NCBI RefSeq assembly: GCF_043555975.1
Contig: NZ_JBIGIA010000023.1
Span: 1 to 64,000, forward strand
Direction: 5' to 3'
Length of the DNA: 64,000 nt
Origin: Pelomonas nitida
Lineage (GTDB): Bacteria > Pseudomonadota > Gammaproteobacteria > Burkholderiales > Burkholderiaceae_C
Positions 16,994 through 25,866 of the stretch are shown here, one piece after another (within the stretch, counting starts at the first letter, position 1; each line of letters starts with the position of its first letter). The position numbers and the translations under genes were made by a program. The notes beneath the pieces were generated by a model, which was not told the origin of the DNA, made no database searches, and was given only the letters and a program-made list of their open reading frames with translations.

Positions 16994-19162
16994 ATGCGAC
17001 GTCGTGACCTGCTGCTGGCCACCGGCCTCGGCGCGCTGCCCGCCTGGGCGGCGACCGAGAACGCCCCCGTATACGACTGGCGCAGCCTCAGCTACGGCGC
17101 GGGTGGCTTCATCCCCGGCTTCCTGTTCCACCCACGCGAGAAGGGCCTGCTGTACGCGCGCACCGACATCGGCGGCGCCTACCGCTTCGACCCAGCGGGC
17201 CAGCGCTGGCTGCCGCTGCTGGACCACCTCGCCAAGGCCGACGCCGACCTGATGGGCGTGCTCAGCCTCGCCGTCGACCCCAGCGACGCCAACCGCGTCT
17301 ACGCCGCCTGCGGCCTCTACACCGGCGAGTGGGCGCGCAAGGCCGCGCTGCTGTCGTCCACCGACCGTGGCGCCAGCTGGCAGATCCACGAACTGGGCCT
17401 CAAGCTCGCCGGCAACGGCCCCGGCCGCGGCACCGGCGAGCGCCTGCAGGTGGACCCGGCCCGCCCCGAGCGGCTGCTGCTGGGCACCACGCAGGACGGC
17501 CTGCTGCAGAGCACCAACCGGGGCGAGAGCTTCAGCGGCCTGGGCGGTTTCCCGGCCAAGCATGTATCCCTCGTGCTGTTCGCCGGCCCGCGCACGATCT
17601 ACGCCGGCAGCCACGACCAGCCCGGCCTGTTCGTCTCCACCGACGACGGCGCCAGCTTCACGCGCGTGGCCGAGTTGCCGAGCCAGGTGCCGCAGCGCGC
17701 GGCACTGGGGCCCGACGGCTCGCTCTACGTCAGCCTCGCGGCGGGCGACGGCGGCAGCGCCACCAACCCCGGCAACGCCAGGACCGGCAGCGTCTGGCGC
17801 CGCACACCCGAAGGGCAGTGGCGCAACATCACGCCGGTCAAGCCCGGCAACGGCCAGGCCTTCGGCTACTCGGGCCTGGATGTCGACGCCAAGCGCCCCG
17901 GCCGCGTGGTCGTCACCACCATCGAACGCTGGAACGGTGGCGACGAGATCTACCTCTCCGACGACTTCGGCGCCCACTGGACGCCGCTGAGCCCGCGCTC
18001 GTCGTTCAACGCCAGCACCCACCCGTGGCTGCAGGCTTTCCAGGGCAAGACCCGCCACCCGCAAGGCCACTGGCTGGCTGACTTCAAGATCGACCCGCAC
18101 GACGGCGACCACGCCGTCTATGGCACCGGCTACGGCCTGTGGATGACCGGCAACCTCGGCGCCGAGCAGGTGCGCTGGGCCTTCGCCGTCGACAACCTCG
18201 AAGAGACGGCCGTGCTCGGGCTGGCCAGCCCGTCCGGTGGCGCCTCGCTGCTGGCGGCGATGGGTGACGTCTCCGGCGCCGCCTGGGACGACCTCGCCCA
18301 GGGCCCGAAGAACGGCCTGTTCCTGCCGGCCGGCGAGACCAACCGCTCGGTGGCCTTTGCCGAACTCAACCCTGCCATCGTCGCGCGCACCTCCGACGCG
18401 GCGGCCCACGGCGGCTACTGGTCCAACGACGGCGGCGCCAGCTGGCGGCCGTTCGGCCCCAGCACGCGCAACGCCAAGACGCCCGAGGGCTGGGCGGCGC
18501 CGATGGGCCAGGTGGCCGTGTCGGCCAAGGGCGGCTTCTTCGTCTGGGCCCCCGAGCGGCAGGCGGCGCTGTTCTCGCGCGACCATGGCAAGACCTGGGC
18601 GGCCTGCGAGGGCTGGCCGGCCGATCGCGACGTGGCGCTGACGCCGGTGGCCGACCGCGCCGTGGAAGGCGTGTTCTACGTCCATGACCGCGCCAACGGC
18701 CGCATCCTCGTCAGCACGGATGGCGGCGCCAGCTTCCAGCCCGGCGTGACCGGCCTGCCCAAGCTGGAGAACTGGCGCACGGCCCAGCTCGTCTGCGCCC
18801 CCGGCCAGCCGCGCGACCTCTGGCTGGCCCTGCCCGACGGCCTGCTGCACCTGCCCGGCGTGGACAGCCGGCCCCAGGGCGTGCGCGGCGTCGTCGAGCC
18901 CTGGCGCGTGGCGCTGGGCAAGGCCGCCGAGGGCGCGGCCTATCACGCCATCTACGTCTGGGGCCGCGTGCGCGTGGACGGCAACGACGGCACCGAAGGG
19001 CTGTTCCGCTCCATCGATGCCGGCGCCAGCTGGCAACGCATCAACGACGACCGCCACCGTTATGGCCGCCTGAACGCGCTGGCCGCCGACCCGCTGGAGT
19101 TCGGCGTCGTCTACCTCGCGCCCGAGGGCCGCGGCGTCATCATGGGTAAACCACGCGCATGA
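16994..19162 (+). CDS. GH74 xyloglucanase
   Basis: A 722-aa enzyme with two seven-bladed beta-propellers. RTDIGGAYRF near residue 57 carries the first catalytic Asp and is diagnostic of GH74. Repeated blade motifs of the form S-T-D-G-G-A-S-F/W recur through the protein. It cuts the beta-1,4-glucan backbone of xyloglucan by inversion. The N-terminus MRRRDLLLATGLGALPAWA has a twin-arginine pattern, so Tat export is possible. ATG 16994 was chosen with GGAG seven bases upstream; a longer in-frame start at 16946 would hide the signal peptide. The 70-bp leader contains a possible degenerate copy of the dispersed repeat (16943-16984). Confidence 0.92.
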   Translation: MRRRDLLLATGLGALPAWAATENAPVYDWRSLSYGAGGFIPGFLFHPREKGLLYARTDIGGAYRFDPAGQRWLPLLDHLAKADADLMGVLSLAVDPSDANRVYAACGLYTGEWARKAALLSSTDRGASWQIHELGLKLAGNGPGRGTGERLQVDPARPERLLLGTTQDGLLQSTNRGESFSGLGGFPAKHVSLVLFAGPRTIYAGSHDQPGLFVSTDDGASFTRVAELPSQVPQRAALGPDGSLYVSLAAGDGGSATNPGNARTGSVWRRTPEGQWRNITPVKPGNGQAFGYSGLDVDAKRPGRVVVTTIERWNGGDEIYLSDDFGAHWTPLSPRSSFNASTHPWLQAFQGKTRHPQGHWLADFKIDPHDGDHAVYGTGYGLWMTGNLGAEQVRWAFAVDNLEETAVLGLASPSGGASLLAAMGDVSGAAWDDLAQGPKNGLFLPAGETNRSVAFAELNPAIVARTSDAAAHGGYWSNDGGASWRPFGPSTRNAKTPEGWAAPMGQVAVSAKGGFFVWAPERQAALFSRDHGKTWAACEGWPADRDVALTPVADRAVEGVFYVHDRANGRILVSTDGGASFQPGVTGLPKLENWRTAQLVCAPGQPRDLWLALPDGLLHLPGVDSRPQGVRGVVEPWRVALGKAAEGAAYHAIYVWGRVRVDGNDGTEGLFRSIDAGASWQRINDDRHRYGRLNALAADPLEFGVVYLAPEGRGVIMGKPRA

Positions 19163-19209
19163 GAGCCCCTCGCCCGGTCCTGCCCCGGCTGAACGCCGGC
19201 ATGCCCAGT

Positions 19210-19283
19210 CGGTCTTGCAGACCGCGCAGCGGGCAGAGCCGCTGCTCTTCGGCAGGCACGGCAAGTCCACTGGACTTGCCGTG
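19210..19283. repeat. Palindrome cluster between GH74 and GH95
   Basis: CGGTCT/AGACCG with a 3-base loop lies at 19210-19224. A perfect palindrome with 13-bp arms, CACGGCAAGTCCA and its complement around one base, lies at 19257-19283. These can form strong hairpins in RNA or cruciforms in DNA. They precede the dispersed repeat at 19291 and together fill the junction between two coupled genes. Confidence 0.75.
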
Positions 19284-19290
19284 TCCGGCC

Positions 19291-19384
19291 TTAGCCCCCG
19301 AGGGGACGGCGATGCTTGCGGCATTGAGCCGCAAGCACATCGCCCGCGGGCCGGCTTGGGAGCGGCCCGGCGCTCGGCCCGCGG
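19291..19384 (+). repeat. Dispersed palindromic repeat, copy 1
   Basis: Begins AGCCCCCGAGGGG and contains a hairpin with arms GCTTGCGGC/GCCGCAAGC at 19314-19336. It ends with a 28-base segment (19350-19377) that matches the minus strand of the copy at 58799-58882 except for one substitution and one inserted base. It supplies the likely ribosome site and start codon of the GH95 gene. Confidence 0.75.
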
Positions 19385-21681
19385 TAAAGCTGCGGTGGCC
19401 GTATTTCGTCTTGGCGCTGCTCCTCATGGTCGCCATGAGGCCCCTGCACGCCGCCGAGCTGCTGCTGCGTTATGACGCGCCCGCGCCCGACACGCCCCAG
19501 GGCTGGGAGCAGCAGGCGCTGCCGGTCGGCAACGGCCGGCTGGGTGCGATGCTGTTCGGCCAGGTGGCACGAGACCGGCTGCAGTTCAACGACATCACGC
19601 TGTGGACCGGCAACACGAAGCAGATGGGCGCCTACCAGCCCTTCGGCGACGTGGTGCTGACGCTGGACGGCGCCGATGCGCCCGTCAGCGGCTACCGCCG
19701 CGAGCTGGACATCGGCCGCGCGGTCAACCGCCTGCACTACACGCAGGCCGGCGCGCGCTTCACGCGCGAAGTCATCGCCAGCCACCCGGCCCAGGTCATC
19801 GCGTGGCGGCTGACGGCCGATCAGCCCGGGCGCTACACGGGCAGCGTCGCGCTGACCGACCGCCACGGCGCCACCATCGGCGCAGCCGCCCAATCGCTGG
19901 CCGCCGTGGGCACCTTGCCCAACGGCCTGGCCTACGCCAGCCTGCTACGCGTCGTCAACGACGGCGGCACGGTGGCCCTCGACGGCGACACGCTGCGCTT
20001 CGAAGGCTGCAACGCGCTGACGCTGATCCTCGGCGCAGGCACCAGCTTCGCCGACGGCCAGCCGCCGCTGCCGCGCGTGCAGGCGCAGGTCGCTGCCGCC
20101 AAGCCCTGGCCGCAGCTGCAGGCCGAGCACGCGCGTGACGTCCAGGCCCTGCTGGGCCGTGTGCGGCTGGACCTCGGCGCCAGCCCCGCCGCGCGCCGCG
20201 CATTGACCACCGACGCGCGGCTGGCCGCCTACACCCAGGGCGGGGGCGACCCCGAGCTGGAGGCGCTGTACTTCCAGTTCGGCCGTTACCTGCTGGTCAG
20301 CAGCTCACGCGACGCCTTGCCCGCCAACCTGCAAGGCCTGTGGAACGACCAGCTGCAGCCGCCGTGGAACAGCGACTACCACTCCAACATCAACCTGCAG
20401 ATGAACTACTGGCCGGCCGAGGTGACCAACCTCGCTGAGGCGGCACGGCCGCTGCACCGGTTCATCGAACGACTGATCCCCGAGTGGCGCAAGCCGGTCG
20501 CCGAGCGTGCCGCGCAAGCGCTGAAAGACCCAGCCTCGCTGCCGCCCGAGACGCCGCCGTGGGACAACTCGGTGCAGCCGCCCATCGAGACCTTCCTCAC
20601 CCCTGCTGACAAGCCCGTGCGCGGCTGGGCACTGCGCACCGAGACCAACCCCTTCGGCGCGCAGAGCTATCTGTGGAACATGACCGGCAACGCCTGGTAT
20701 GCCCGCCACTTCTGGGAGCACTACGCGTTCACGCAGGACCAGCGCTTCCTGCGCGACGAGGCTTGGCCGGTGCTGAAGGAAGTGGGCGAGTTCTGGGAGG
20801 ACCGGCTCAAGGAGACGCCGGACGGCCGGCTCGTCGCGCCCAACGGCTGGTCGCCCGAACACGGCCCCATCCAGGACGGCGTGGCCTATGACCAGCAGAT
20901 CCTGTGGGATCACTTCGACAACCTCGCGCACGCTGCCGCCGTGCTGGGCGACCGCGCCGCGCAGGCCCGCGCTGCCGCCATCCGCGACCGCCTTGCCGGC
21001 CCGCGCGTGGGTCGTTGGGGCCAGTTGCTGGAATGGCAGGACGAGCTGACCGACCCGGTGCTCGACACGCCCAAGGACACGCACCGCCACGTGTCCCATC
21101 TGTACGCGCTGTACCCCGGCCGGCAGATCTCTCCGGCCCGCACGCCTGCGCTGGCCGCCGCCGCGCGCACGACGCTGGCCGCGCGTGGCGACGTCAGCAC
21201 GGGTTGGTCCATGGCCTGGAAGATGGCCTACTGGGCCCGCCTGCGCGATGGCGACCACGCCCACCAGCTGCTGCGCGGCCTGCTGGCCCAACCCGGCGCA
21301 CGCAAGGCGCGTGTCGGCGCCGAGGTGCACGAGGGCGGCACCTACCCCAACCTGTTCGACACCCACCCGCCGTTCCAGATCGACGGCAACTTCGGCGCCA
21401 CGGCCGCCATCGCCGAGATGCTGCTGCAGTCGCACGACGGCGTCATCGACCTGCTGCCCGCGCTGCCCGCCGCCTGGCCTAAGGGCTCGGTCAAGGGCCT
21501 GCGCGCGCGCGGCGGCTTCGAGGTCGACCTCACCTGGGCGCAAGGCCGCGTGACGAGCGCCACGGTGCGCAGCGTGGCCGGTGACGGCGGCGGGCGCGTC
21601 CGCGTGGGCCAACAACGCGTCGTCGAGCTCAAGCTCAAGCCCGGCCAGTCGCGCACGCTGCTAGCCAAGGATCTCCTCTGA
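19312..21681 (+). CDS. GH95 alpha-L-fucosidase
   Basis: A 789-aa enzyme from the chosen start. GWEQQALPVGNGRLGAMLFG opens the N-terminal beta domain. The (alpha/alpha)6 domain has NLQGLWND followed by PPWNSDYHSNINLQMNYWPAE, the catalytic-region NGWSPEHGP with its Glu near residue 518, and HPPFQIDGNFG with its Asp. It removes alpha-1,2-fucose from xyloglucan side chains (compare Cellvibrio Afc95A). The start is uncertain: ATG 19312 has AGGGG six bases upstream but lies inside a dispersed repeat and gives a 47-residue leader with a hydrophobic stretch at 32-43. ATG 19426 or 19435 would cut into that signal. It may be a repeat-derived N-terminal extension. Confidence 0.9.
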   Translation: MLAALSRKHIARGPAWERPGARPAVKLRWPYFVLALLLMVAMRPLHAAELLLRYDAPAPDTPQGWEQQALPVGNGRLGAMLFGQVARDRLQFNDITLWTGNTKQMGAYQPFGDVVLTLDGADAPVSGYRRELDIGRAVNRLHYTQAGARFTREVIASHPAQVIAWRLTADQPGRYTGSVALTDRHGATIGAAAQSLAAVGTLPNGLAYASLLRVVNDGGTVALDGDTLRFEGCNALTLILGAGTSFADGQPPLPRVQAQVAAAKPWPQLQAEHARDVQALLGRVRLDLGASPAARRALTTDARLAAYTQGGGDPELEALYFQFGRYLLVSSSRDALPANLQGLWNDQLQPPWNSDYHSNINLQMNYWPAEVTNLAEAARPLHRFIERLIPEWRKPVAERAAQALKDPASLPPETPPWDNSVQPPIETFLTPADKPVRGWALRTETNPFGAQSYLWNMTGNAWYARHFWEHYAFTQDQRFLRDEAWPVLKEVGEFWEDRLKETPDGRLVAPNGWSPEHGPIQDGVAYDQQILWDHFDNLAHAAAVLGDRAAQARAAAIRDRLAGPRVGRWGQLLEWQDELTDPVLDTPKDTHRHVSHLYALYPGRQISPARTPALAAAARTTLAARGDVSTGWSMAWKMAYWARLRDGDHAHQLLRGLLAQPGARKARVGAEVHEGGTYPNLFDTHPPFQIDGNFGATAAIAEMLLQSHDGVIDLLPALPAAWPKGSVKGLRARGGFEVDLTWAQGRVTSATVRSVAGDGGGRVRVGQQRVVELKLKPGQSRTLLAKDLL

Positions 21682-21682
21682 C

Positions 21683-23035
21683 ATGACAACACCTCAGCAT
21701 CAACACCGCCTCGGCAGCCGTCAGACCCGGAGGCCCTGGGCCTCGCTCGGCGCCGCGGCCTCGCTGTGGCTGTGCGCGTCGGCTTTTGCCGCGCCCGCAC
21801 TGACAGCGCAGTCAATGGCACTCGACACCGGCAAACCGGCGCCGGGCTGGCACATCGCCGTGACCGATTTCGAGGGCGAAGCCCAGCTCAGCGGCGACCG
21901 CGTCACCGTGCCCAAGCCGGCCAACCCGCGCGTGCCCAACAGCCACGTCGCAGCCCGCCGCAGTGACGATGGCGCACTAACGCTGCAGTTCAGCAACAGC
22001 TGGATCGCGCAACTGCGCTGGCAGGGCGGCAAGCCGCTGGACCTGAGCCCCTACCTCGCCCACGGCACCGTCGAGTTCGACCTGAACGTCGTCGACCTCG
22101 CCCACGGCGGCATGAAGTTCAAGCTCGGCTGCGGCCAGGACTGCGAACGCAAGGTGCCCTTCCTGTTCGCCGGCCGCGAGCTGGCCGGCAAAGGCAAGCA
22201 GCACATCAGCCTCGCGCTGACCTGCTTCTGGCGTGAGGGCGACGACTTCTCCGCCGTCAACGTGCCGTTCACGCTGGAAGGCACCGGCAGCGGCGAGATC
22301 AGCATCGCCAACCTGCGCTTCAACAAGGCCGGCAAGGCGACGACCGCCTGCCCCGACTACCGCACGCAATCCGTCACGCCGGAGCGGCTGCAGGAGTCGT
22401 GGGCCGTCGAGTGGTGGCTGCCGCGGCACGAGCAAAAGCTCGCCGAGATCCAGGCCCACCGCGCGGCCGGCCGGCGTGTGGACCTCGTCTTCCTGGGCGA
22501 CTCCATCACGCAGGGCTGGGAGAACGAAGGCAAGGACGCTTGGGGCCAGCACTTCGCGAAGTACAACGCCGTGGCCCTGGGCTTCGGCGGCGACCGCACC
22601 GAGAACCTGCTGTGGCGCCTGCAGCATGGCGAGCTGGACCAGATGGCACCGAAGGCCATCGTCGTCATGATCGGCACCAACAACACCGGCGACCGGCTCG
22701 AAGACCCGGCACTGACGGTGGCCGGCATCAAGAAGAACCTCGACGAGATCCGCCAGCGCCAACCCCAGGCCACCGTGCTGTTGCTGGCCCTGTTCCCGCG
22801 CGGCGAGAAGCCCGACGACCTGACCCGACGCCACAACGCCAAGATCAACGCCCTGCTGCCGGCACTGGCCGATGGCAAGCAAGTCGTCTTCCTCGATATC
22901 GGCCATGCCCTGATGAACGCGGACGGCACGCTGTCCAAAGACATCCTGCCCGACTGGCTGCACCTCAGCCCGGCGGGCTACGAGATCTGGGCCCGCAGCC
23001 TGGAAGCTCCCCTCTCCCCTCTCCTGGCGCCCTGA
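21683..23035 (+). CDS. Secreted SGNH/GDSL esterase with N-terminal beta-sandwich domain
   Basis: A 450-aa protein starting 1 base after the GH95 stop. It has a signal peptide (hydrophobic about 20-36, ending AFA). Residues about 50-220 resemble the galactose-binding-like domain found at the C-terminus of ExoP-type GH3 enzymes. The SGNH domain follows with GDSITQGW near 272 (Ser nucleophile), GFGGDRTENLLWRL (Gly block), GTNN (Asn block) and DWLHLSPAGY near 424 (Asp and His). An acetylesterase acting on acetylated xyloglucan is a reasonable inference; xyloglucan acetylesterases of SGNH fold are known in Xanthomonas. The actual ester bond is not shown by sequence. Confidence 0.82.
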   Translation: MTTPQHQHRLGSRQTRRPWASLGAAASLWLCASAFAAPALTAQSMALDTGKPAPGWHIAVTDFEGEAQLSGDRVTVPKPANPRVPNSHVAARRSDDGALTLQFSNSWIAQLRWQGGKPLDLSPYLAHGTVEFDLNVVDLAHGGMKFKLGCGQDCERKVPFLFAGRELAGKGKQHISLALTCFWREGDDFSAVNVPFTLEGTGSGEISIANLRFNKAGKATTACPDYRTQSVTPERLQESWAVEWWLPRHEQKLAEIQAHRAAGRRVDLVFLGDSITQGWENEGKDAWGQHFAKYNAVALGFGGDRTENLLWRLQHGELDQMAPKAIVVMIGTNNTGDRLEDPALTVAGIKKNLDEIRQRQPQATVLLLALFPRGEKPDDLTRRHNAKINALLPALADGKQVVFLDIGHALMNADGTLSKDILPDWLHLSPAGYEIWARSLEAPLSPLLAP

Positions 23036-23056
23036 CGGCACCTCGCTCCTGACCCC

Positions 23057-24424
23057 ATGACTGCTCTGACCTACTCCAGCCCCTTCCCCGCCGACTTCGT
23101 GTTCGGCGTCGCCGCCGCCTCCGCCCAGATCGAGGGCGCCGCCTTCACCGACGGCAAGGGCGAATCCATCTGGGACCGCTTCTGCCGCGAACCCGGCAAG
23201 GTGCACGGCGGCGACACGCTGGACGTCGCCTGCGACCACTACCACCGCTTCGACGAAGACTTCGCGCTGATGGCCTCGCTGGGCGTCAAGAACTACCGCC
23301 TGTCCATCGCCTGGCCGCGCATCTACCCCAACGGTGACGGTGAACTCAACCAGGCCGGGCTGGACTTCTATCACCGCCTGTTCGCCAGCATGAAGAAGCA
23401 CGGCATCACGCCGTGGGTCACGATGTTCCACTGGGACCTGCCGCAGAGCCTGGAGGACCGCGGTGGCTGGACCTCGCGCGTGACGGTTGACGCCTTCGCC
23501 CGCTACGCCGACACCATCGTCAAGGCGTTTGCCGGCGAGGTGACGCACTGGATCACGATGAACGAGATCCGCTGCTTCACGCTGCTGGCCTACGGTTACG
23601 GCACCAAGGCGCCGGGCCGCAAGGAGAGCAACGCCGTCGTCAACCAGACCTTCCACCACGCCCTGCTGTGCCACGGCCACGGCGTGCGCGCGGTGCGCGA
23701 GTTCGGCGGCGCGGGCGCCAAGGTGGGCTTGACCGACAACTGCGACGTCTGCATCCCCGTGACCGAGACGCCGGCAGACATCGCCGCCGCCAAGGCCTGG
23801 TTCCTGGAGAAGAACGCCCACGTGCTGGGTGCCATGCACGCCGGCCACTATCCGGCCGACTACCTGGCCCGCGCGGGCGCCGACGCCCCGAAGGTGGAGC
23901 CCGGCGACTTCGACCTCATCAGCCTGCCCACCGACCACCTGGGCCTGAACATCTACACCGGCACCTATGTGCGCGCCCCCAAGAACGGCGCCTCGGACCA
24001 AGCCTGGGAGGCCGTGCCGCTGCCGATCAACTACCCGCGCGCCGACAGCCCCTGGCTGCACATCGCGCCGCAGTCCATCTACTGGGCCACGCGCTTCTGC
24101 GCCGAGCTGTACGGCCACCAGTCGCTCTACATCACCGAGAACGGCTGCGGCTACAACGAGGAGCCGGTGGTGAACGGCGAGGTGCTGGACCTGCACCGCC
24201 GCGACTTCGTGCGCAACCACCTGCGCGAAGCCCACCGCGCCATCAGCGACGGCGTGCCGCTGCACGGCTATTTCCTGTGGAGCTTCATCGACAACTACGA
24301 ATGGGAAGACGGCTACCAGCGCCGCTTCGGCATCGTGCACTGCGACTACGAGACGCTGGTGCGCACGCCCAAGCTGTCGGCCCGCTACTACGCCGAGGTC
24401 GTCAAGGCCCACCGGATCCTCTGA
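23057..24424 (+). CDS. GH1 beta-glucosidase
   Basis: A 455-aa cytoplasmic enzyme (no signal peptide) with the full GH1 pattern: FPADFVFGVAAASAQIEGA at the start, TMNEI near residues 167-171 with the acid/base Glu, and ITENG near 358-362 with the nucleophile Glu. It hydrolyses cellobiose and cello-oligosaccharides to glucose and can be a broad beta-glycosidase. Its cytoplasmic placement together with the adjacent GPH symporter suggests that disaccharides are imported and then cut. The stop overlaps the symporter start by one base (TGATG). Confidence 0.95.
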   Translation: MTALTYSSPFPADFVFGVAAASAQIEGAAFTDGKGESIWDRFCREPGKVHGGDTLDVACDHYHRFDEDFALMASLGVKNYRLSIAWPRIYPNGDGELNQAGLDFYHRLFASMKKHGITPWVTMFHWDLPQSLEDRGGWTSRVTVDAFARYADTIVKAFAGEVTHWITMNEIRCFTLLAYGYGTKAPGRKESNAVVNQTFHHALLCHGHGVRAVREFGGAGAKVGLTDNCDVCIPVTETPADIAAAKAWFLEKNAHVLGAMHAGHYPADYLARAGADAPKVEPGDFDLISLPTDHLGLNIYTGTYVRAPKNGASDQAWEAVPLPINYPRADSPWLHIAPQSIYWATRFCAELYGHQSLYITENGCGYNEEPVVNGEVLDLHRRDFVRNHLREAHRAISDGVPLHGYFLWSFIDNYEWEDGYQRRFGIVHCDYETLVRTPKLSARYYAEVVKAHRIL

Positions 24425-25866
24425 TGAACACGCAAGCCCTGCCCCTGAAGAAAGCCTTGCCACCCGTGGCCGACCGCCTGCCGATGTCGCAGAAGATCGG
24501 CTTCGGCCTGGGCTCCATCCTCGACATGTGGGGGCACTGGCTGTACGCGTCGCTGGCCTTCCAGGTGTTCAACATCTTCCTGGGCGTGGCGCCCGGGCTG
24601 ATCTCCACCGTCCAGGCCATCAAGATCGTCATCGACGCCGGCTCCGACGCGCTGTTCGGCTGGCTGTCGGACAACACGCGCACGAAGTACGGCCGCCGCC
24701 GCCCCTTCATCCTCGTCGGCGGCGTGCTGGCGGGTATCGGCTTGCCGCTGATGTTCGCCGTGGGCCGCGGCTGGACCGACACGCAGTACTTCATGTTCAT
24801 GCTGATCAGCATGGTCATCTACGTGCCGGTGATGAGCTGCTTCAACATGCCCTGGGTCAGCCTCGGCGCGGAGATGACGCCCGACTATCACGAGCGCACC
24901 ACCGTGATGGCCGTGCGCAACGCCATCCAGAAGGCGCCCGAGCTGGCGATGTTCTTCGCCGCGCAGTTCACGACGCTGGCCTGGTTCCACGACGCCAACG
25001 GCAAGCCAGACATCCTGCGGGGTGCGCAGGTCTATTGCGCCATCCTCGGCACCATCATGGTCGGCGTGTCCATCGCCATGTTCATGCTGGTACGCGAGCG
25101 CTATTACGAGAAGCTCGTGGCGCGTACGCAGACGCACATCCCGCTGGCCGACACGCTGTGGCGCACGCTGCGCTGCAAGCCCTTCCGCACGGTGCTGACG
25201 ATGTCGCTGGCCTACAGCATCGGCACGGCCATGGTCGGCGCCCTGGGCTACTACGCCACCGTCTACTACGTCTGCAAGGGCGACATCGTCACGGCGACGC
25301 AGTGGAACACCGCGATGGGCCTGGCCGGCATGGGCTTCGGCTTCGCGGGCATCCCGTTCTTCTCGTGGATCGCGCGCCGCTGGGGCAAGCGCACGGGCCT
25401 GGCCTGCGTGCTGACGCTGGCCATCTGCGCCTTCATCGGCGACTGGTGGCTGTACGACCCCGAGCGGCCCTACCTGCAGCTGCTGGCCTGCGGCTTCGTG
25501 GCGTTCACCGGTGCCGGCTTCTGGACGCTGTATGCCGCCACCATCGGTGACGTCGTCGACTACGACGAATCGCAGACCGGCCAGCGCCGCGAGGGCTCGT
25601 TCTCGGCCTGCCAGTCGTGGATCTCCAAGGTCGGCATCGCGCTGGGCGTGGGCGCGTCGGGCTGGATCCTGCAGTTCACCGGCTTCGACGCCGCCAAGGA
25701 AGGCGCGCAAGCGCCGGAGGCCATCTTCTGGATCCGCATCCTGCTGTCGGGCATCCCCGTCATCGGCCTGGTGCTCGCGCTGATCGCCATCCTGCGCTTC
25801 CCGCTGACCGAGGCCCGCATGCTCGAGATCCGCAACAAGCTCGAAGCCACGCGGGGCACGGTATGA
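24424..25866 (+). CDS. GPH-family sugar symporter (MelB/XynP type)
   Basis: A 480-aa integral membrane protein with about 12 membrane segments. GSDALFGWLSDNTRTKYGRRRPFILVGG near residues 75-102 is the GPH signature between segments 2 and 3, and IGDVVDYDESQTGQRREG near 375-392 is the second characteristic loop. GPH proteins import glycosides such as melibiose, xylobiose or glucuronides with cations. It lies between GH1 and GH43, sharing a one-base overlap upstream and an ATGA overlap downstream, so a substrate of these hydrolases (cellobiose, isoprimeverose or xylobiose) is likely. Confidence 0.9.
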   Translation: MNTQALPLKKALPPVADRLPMSQKIGFGLGSILDMWGHWLYASLAFQVFNIFLGVAPGLISTVQAIKIVIDAGSDALFGWLSDNTRTKYGRRRPFILVGGVLAGIGLPLMFAVGRGWTDTQYFMFMLISMVIYVPVMSCFNMPWVSLGAEMTPDYHERTTVMAVRNAIQKAPELAMFFAAQFTTLAWFHDANGKPDILRGAQVYCAILGTIMVGVSIAMFMLVRERYYEKLVARTQTHIPLADTLWRTLRCKPFRTVLTMSLAYSIGTAMVGALGYYATVYYVCKGDIVTATQWNTAMGLAGMGFGFAGIPFFSWIARRWGKRTGLACVLTLAICAFIGDWWLYDPERPYLQLLACGFVAFTGAGFWTLYAATIGDVVDYDESQTGQRREGSFSACQSWISKVGIALGVGASGWILQFTGFDAAKEGAQAPEAIFWIRILLSGIPVIGLVLALIAILRFPLTEARMLEIRNKLEATRGTV

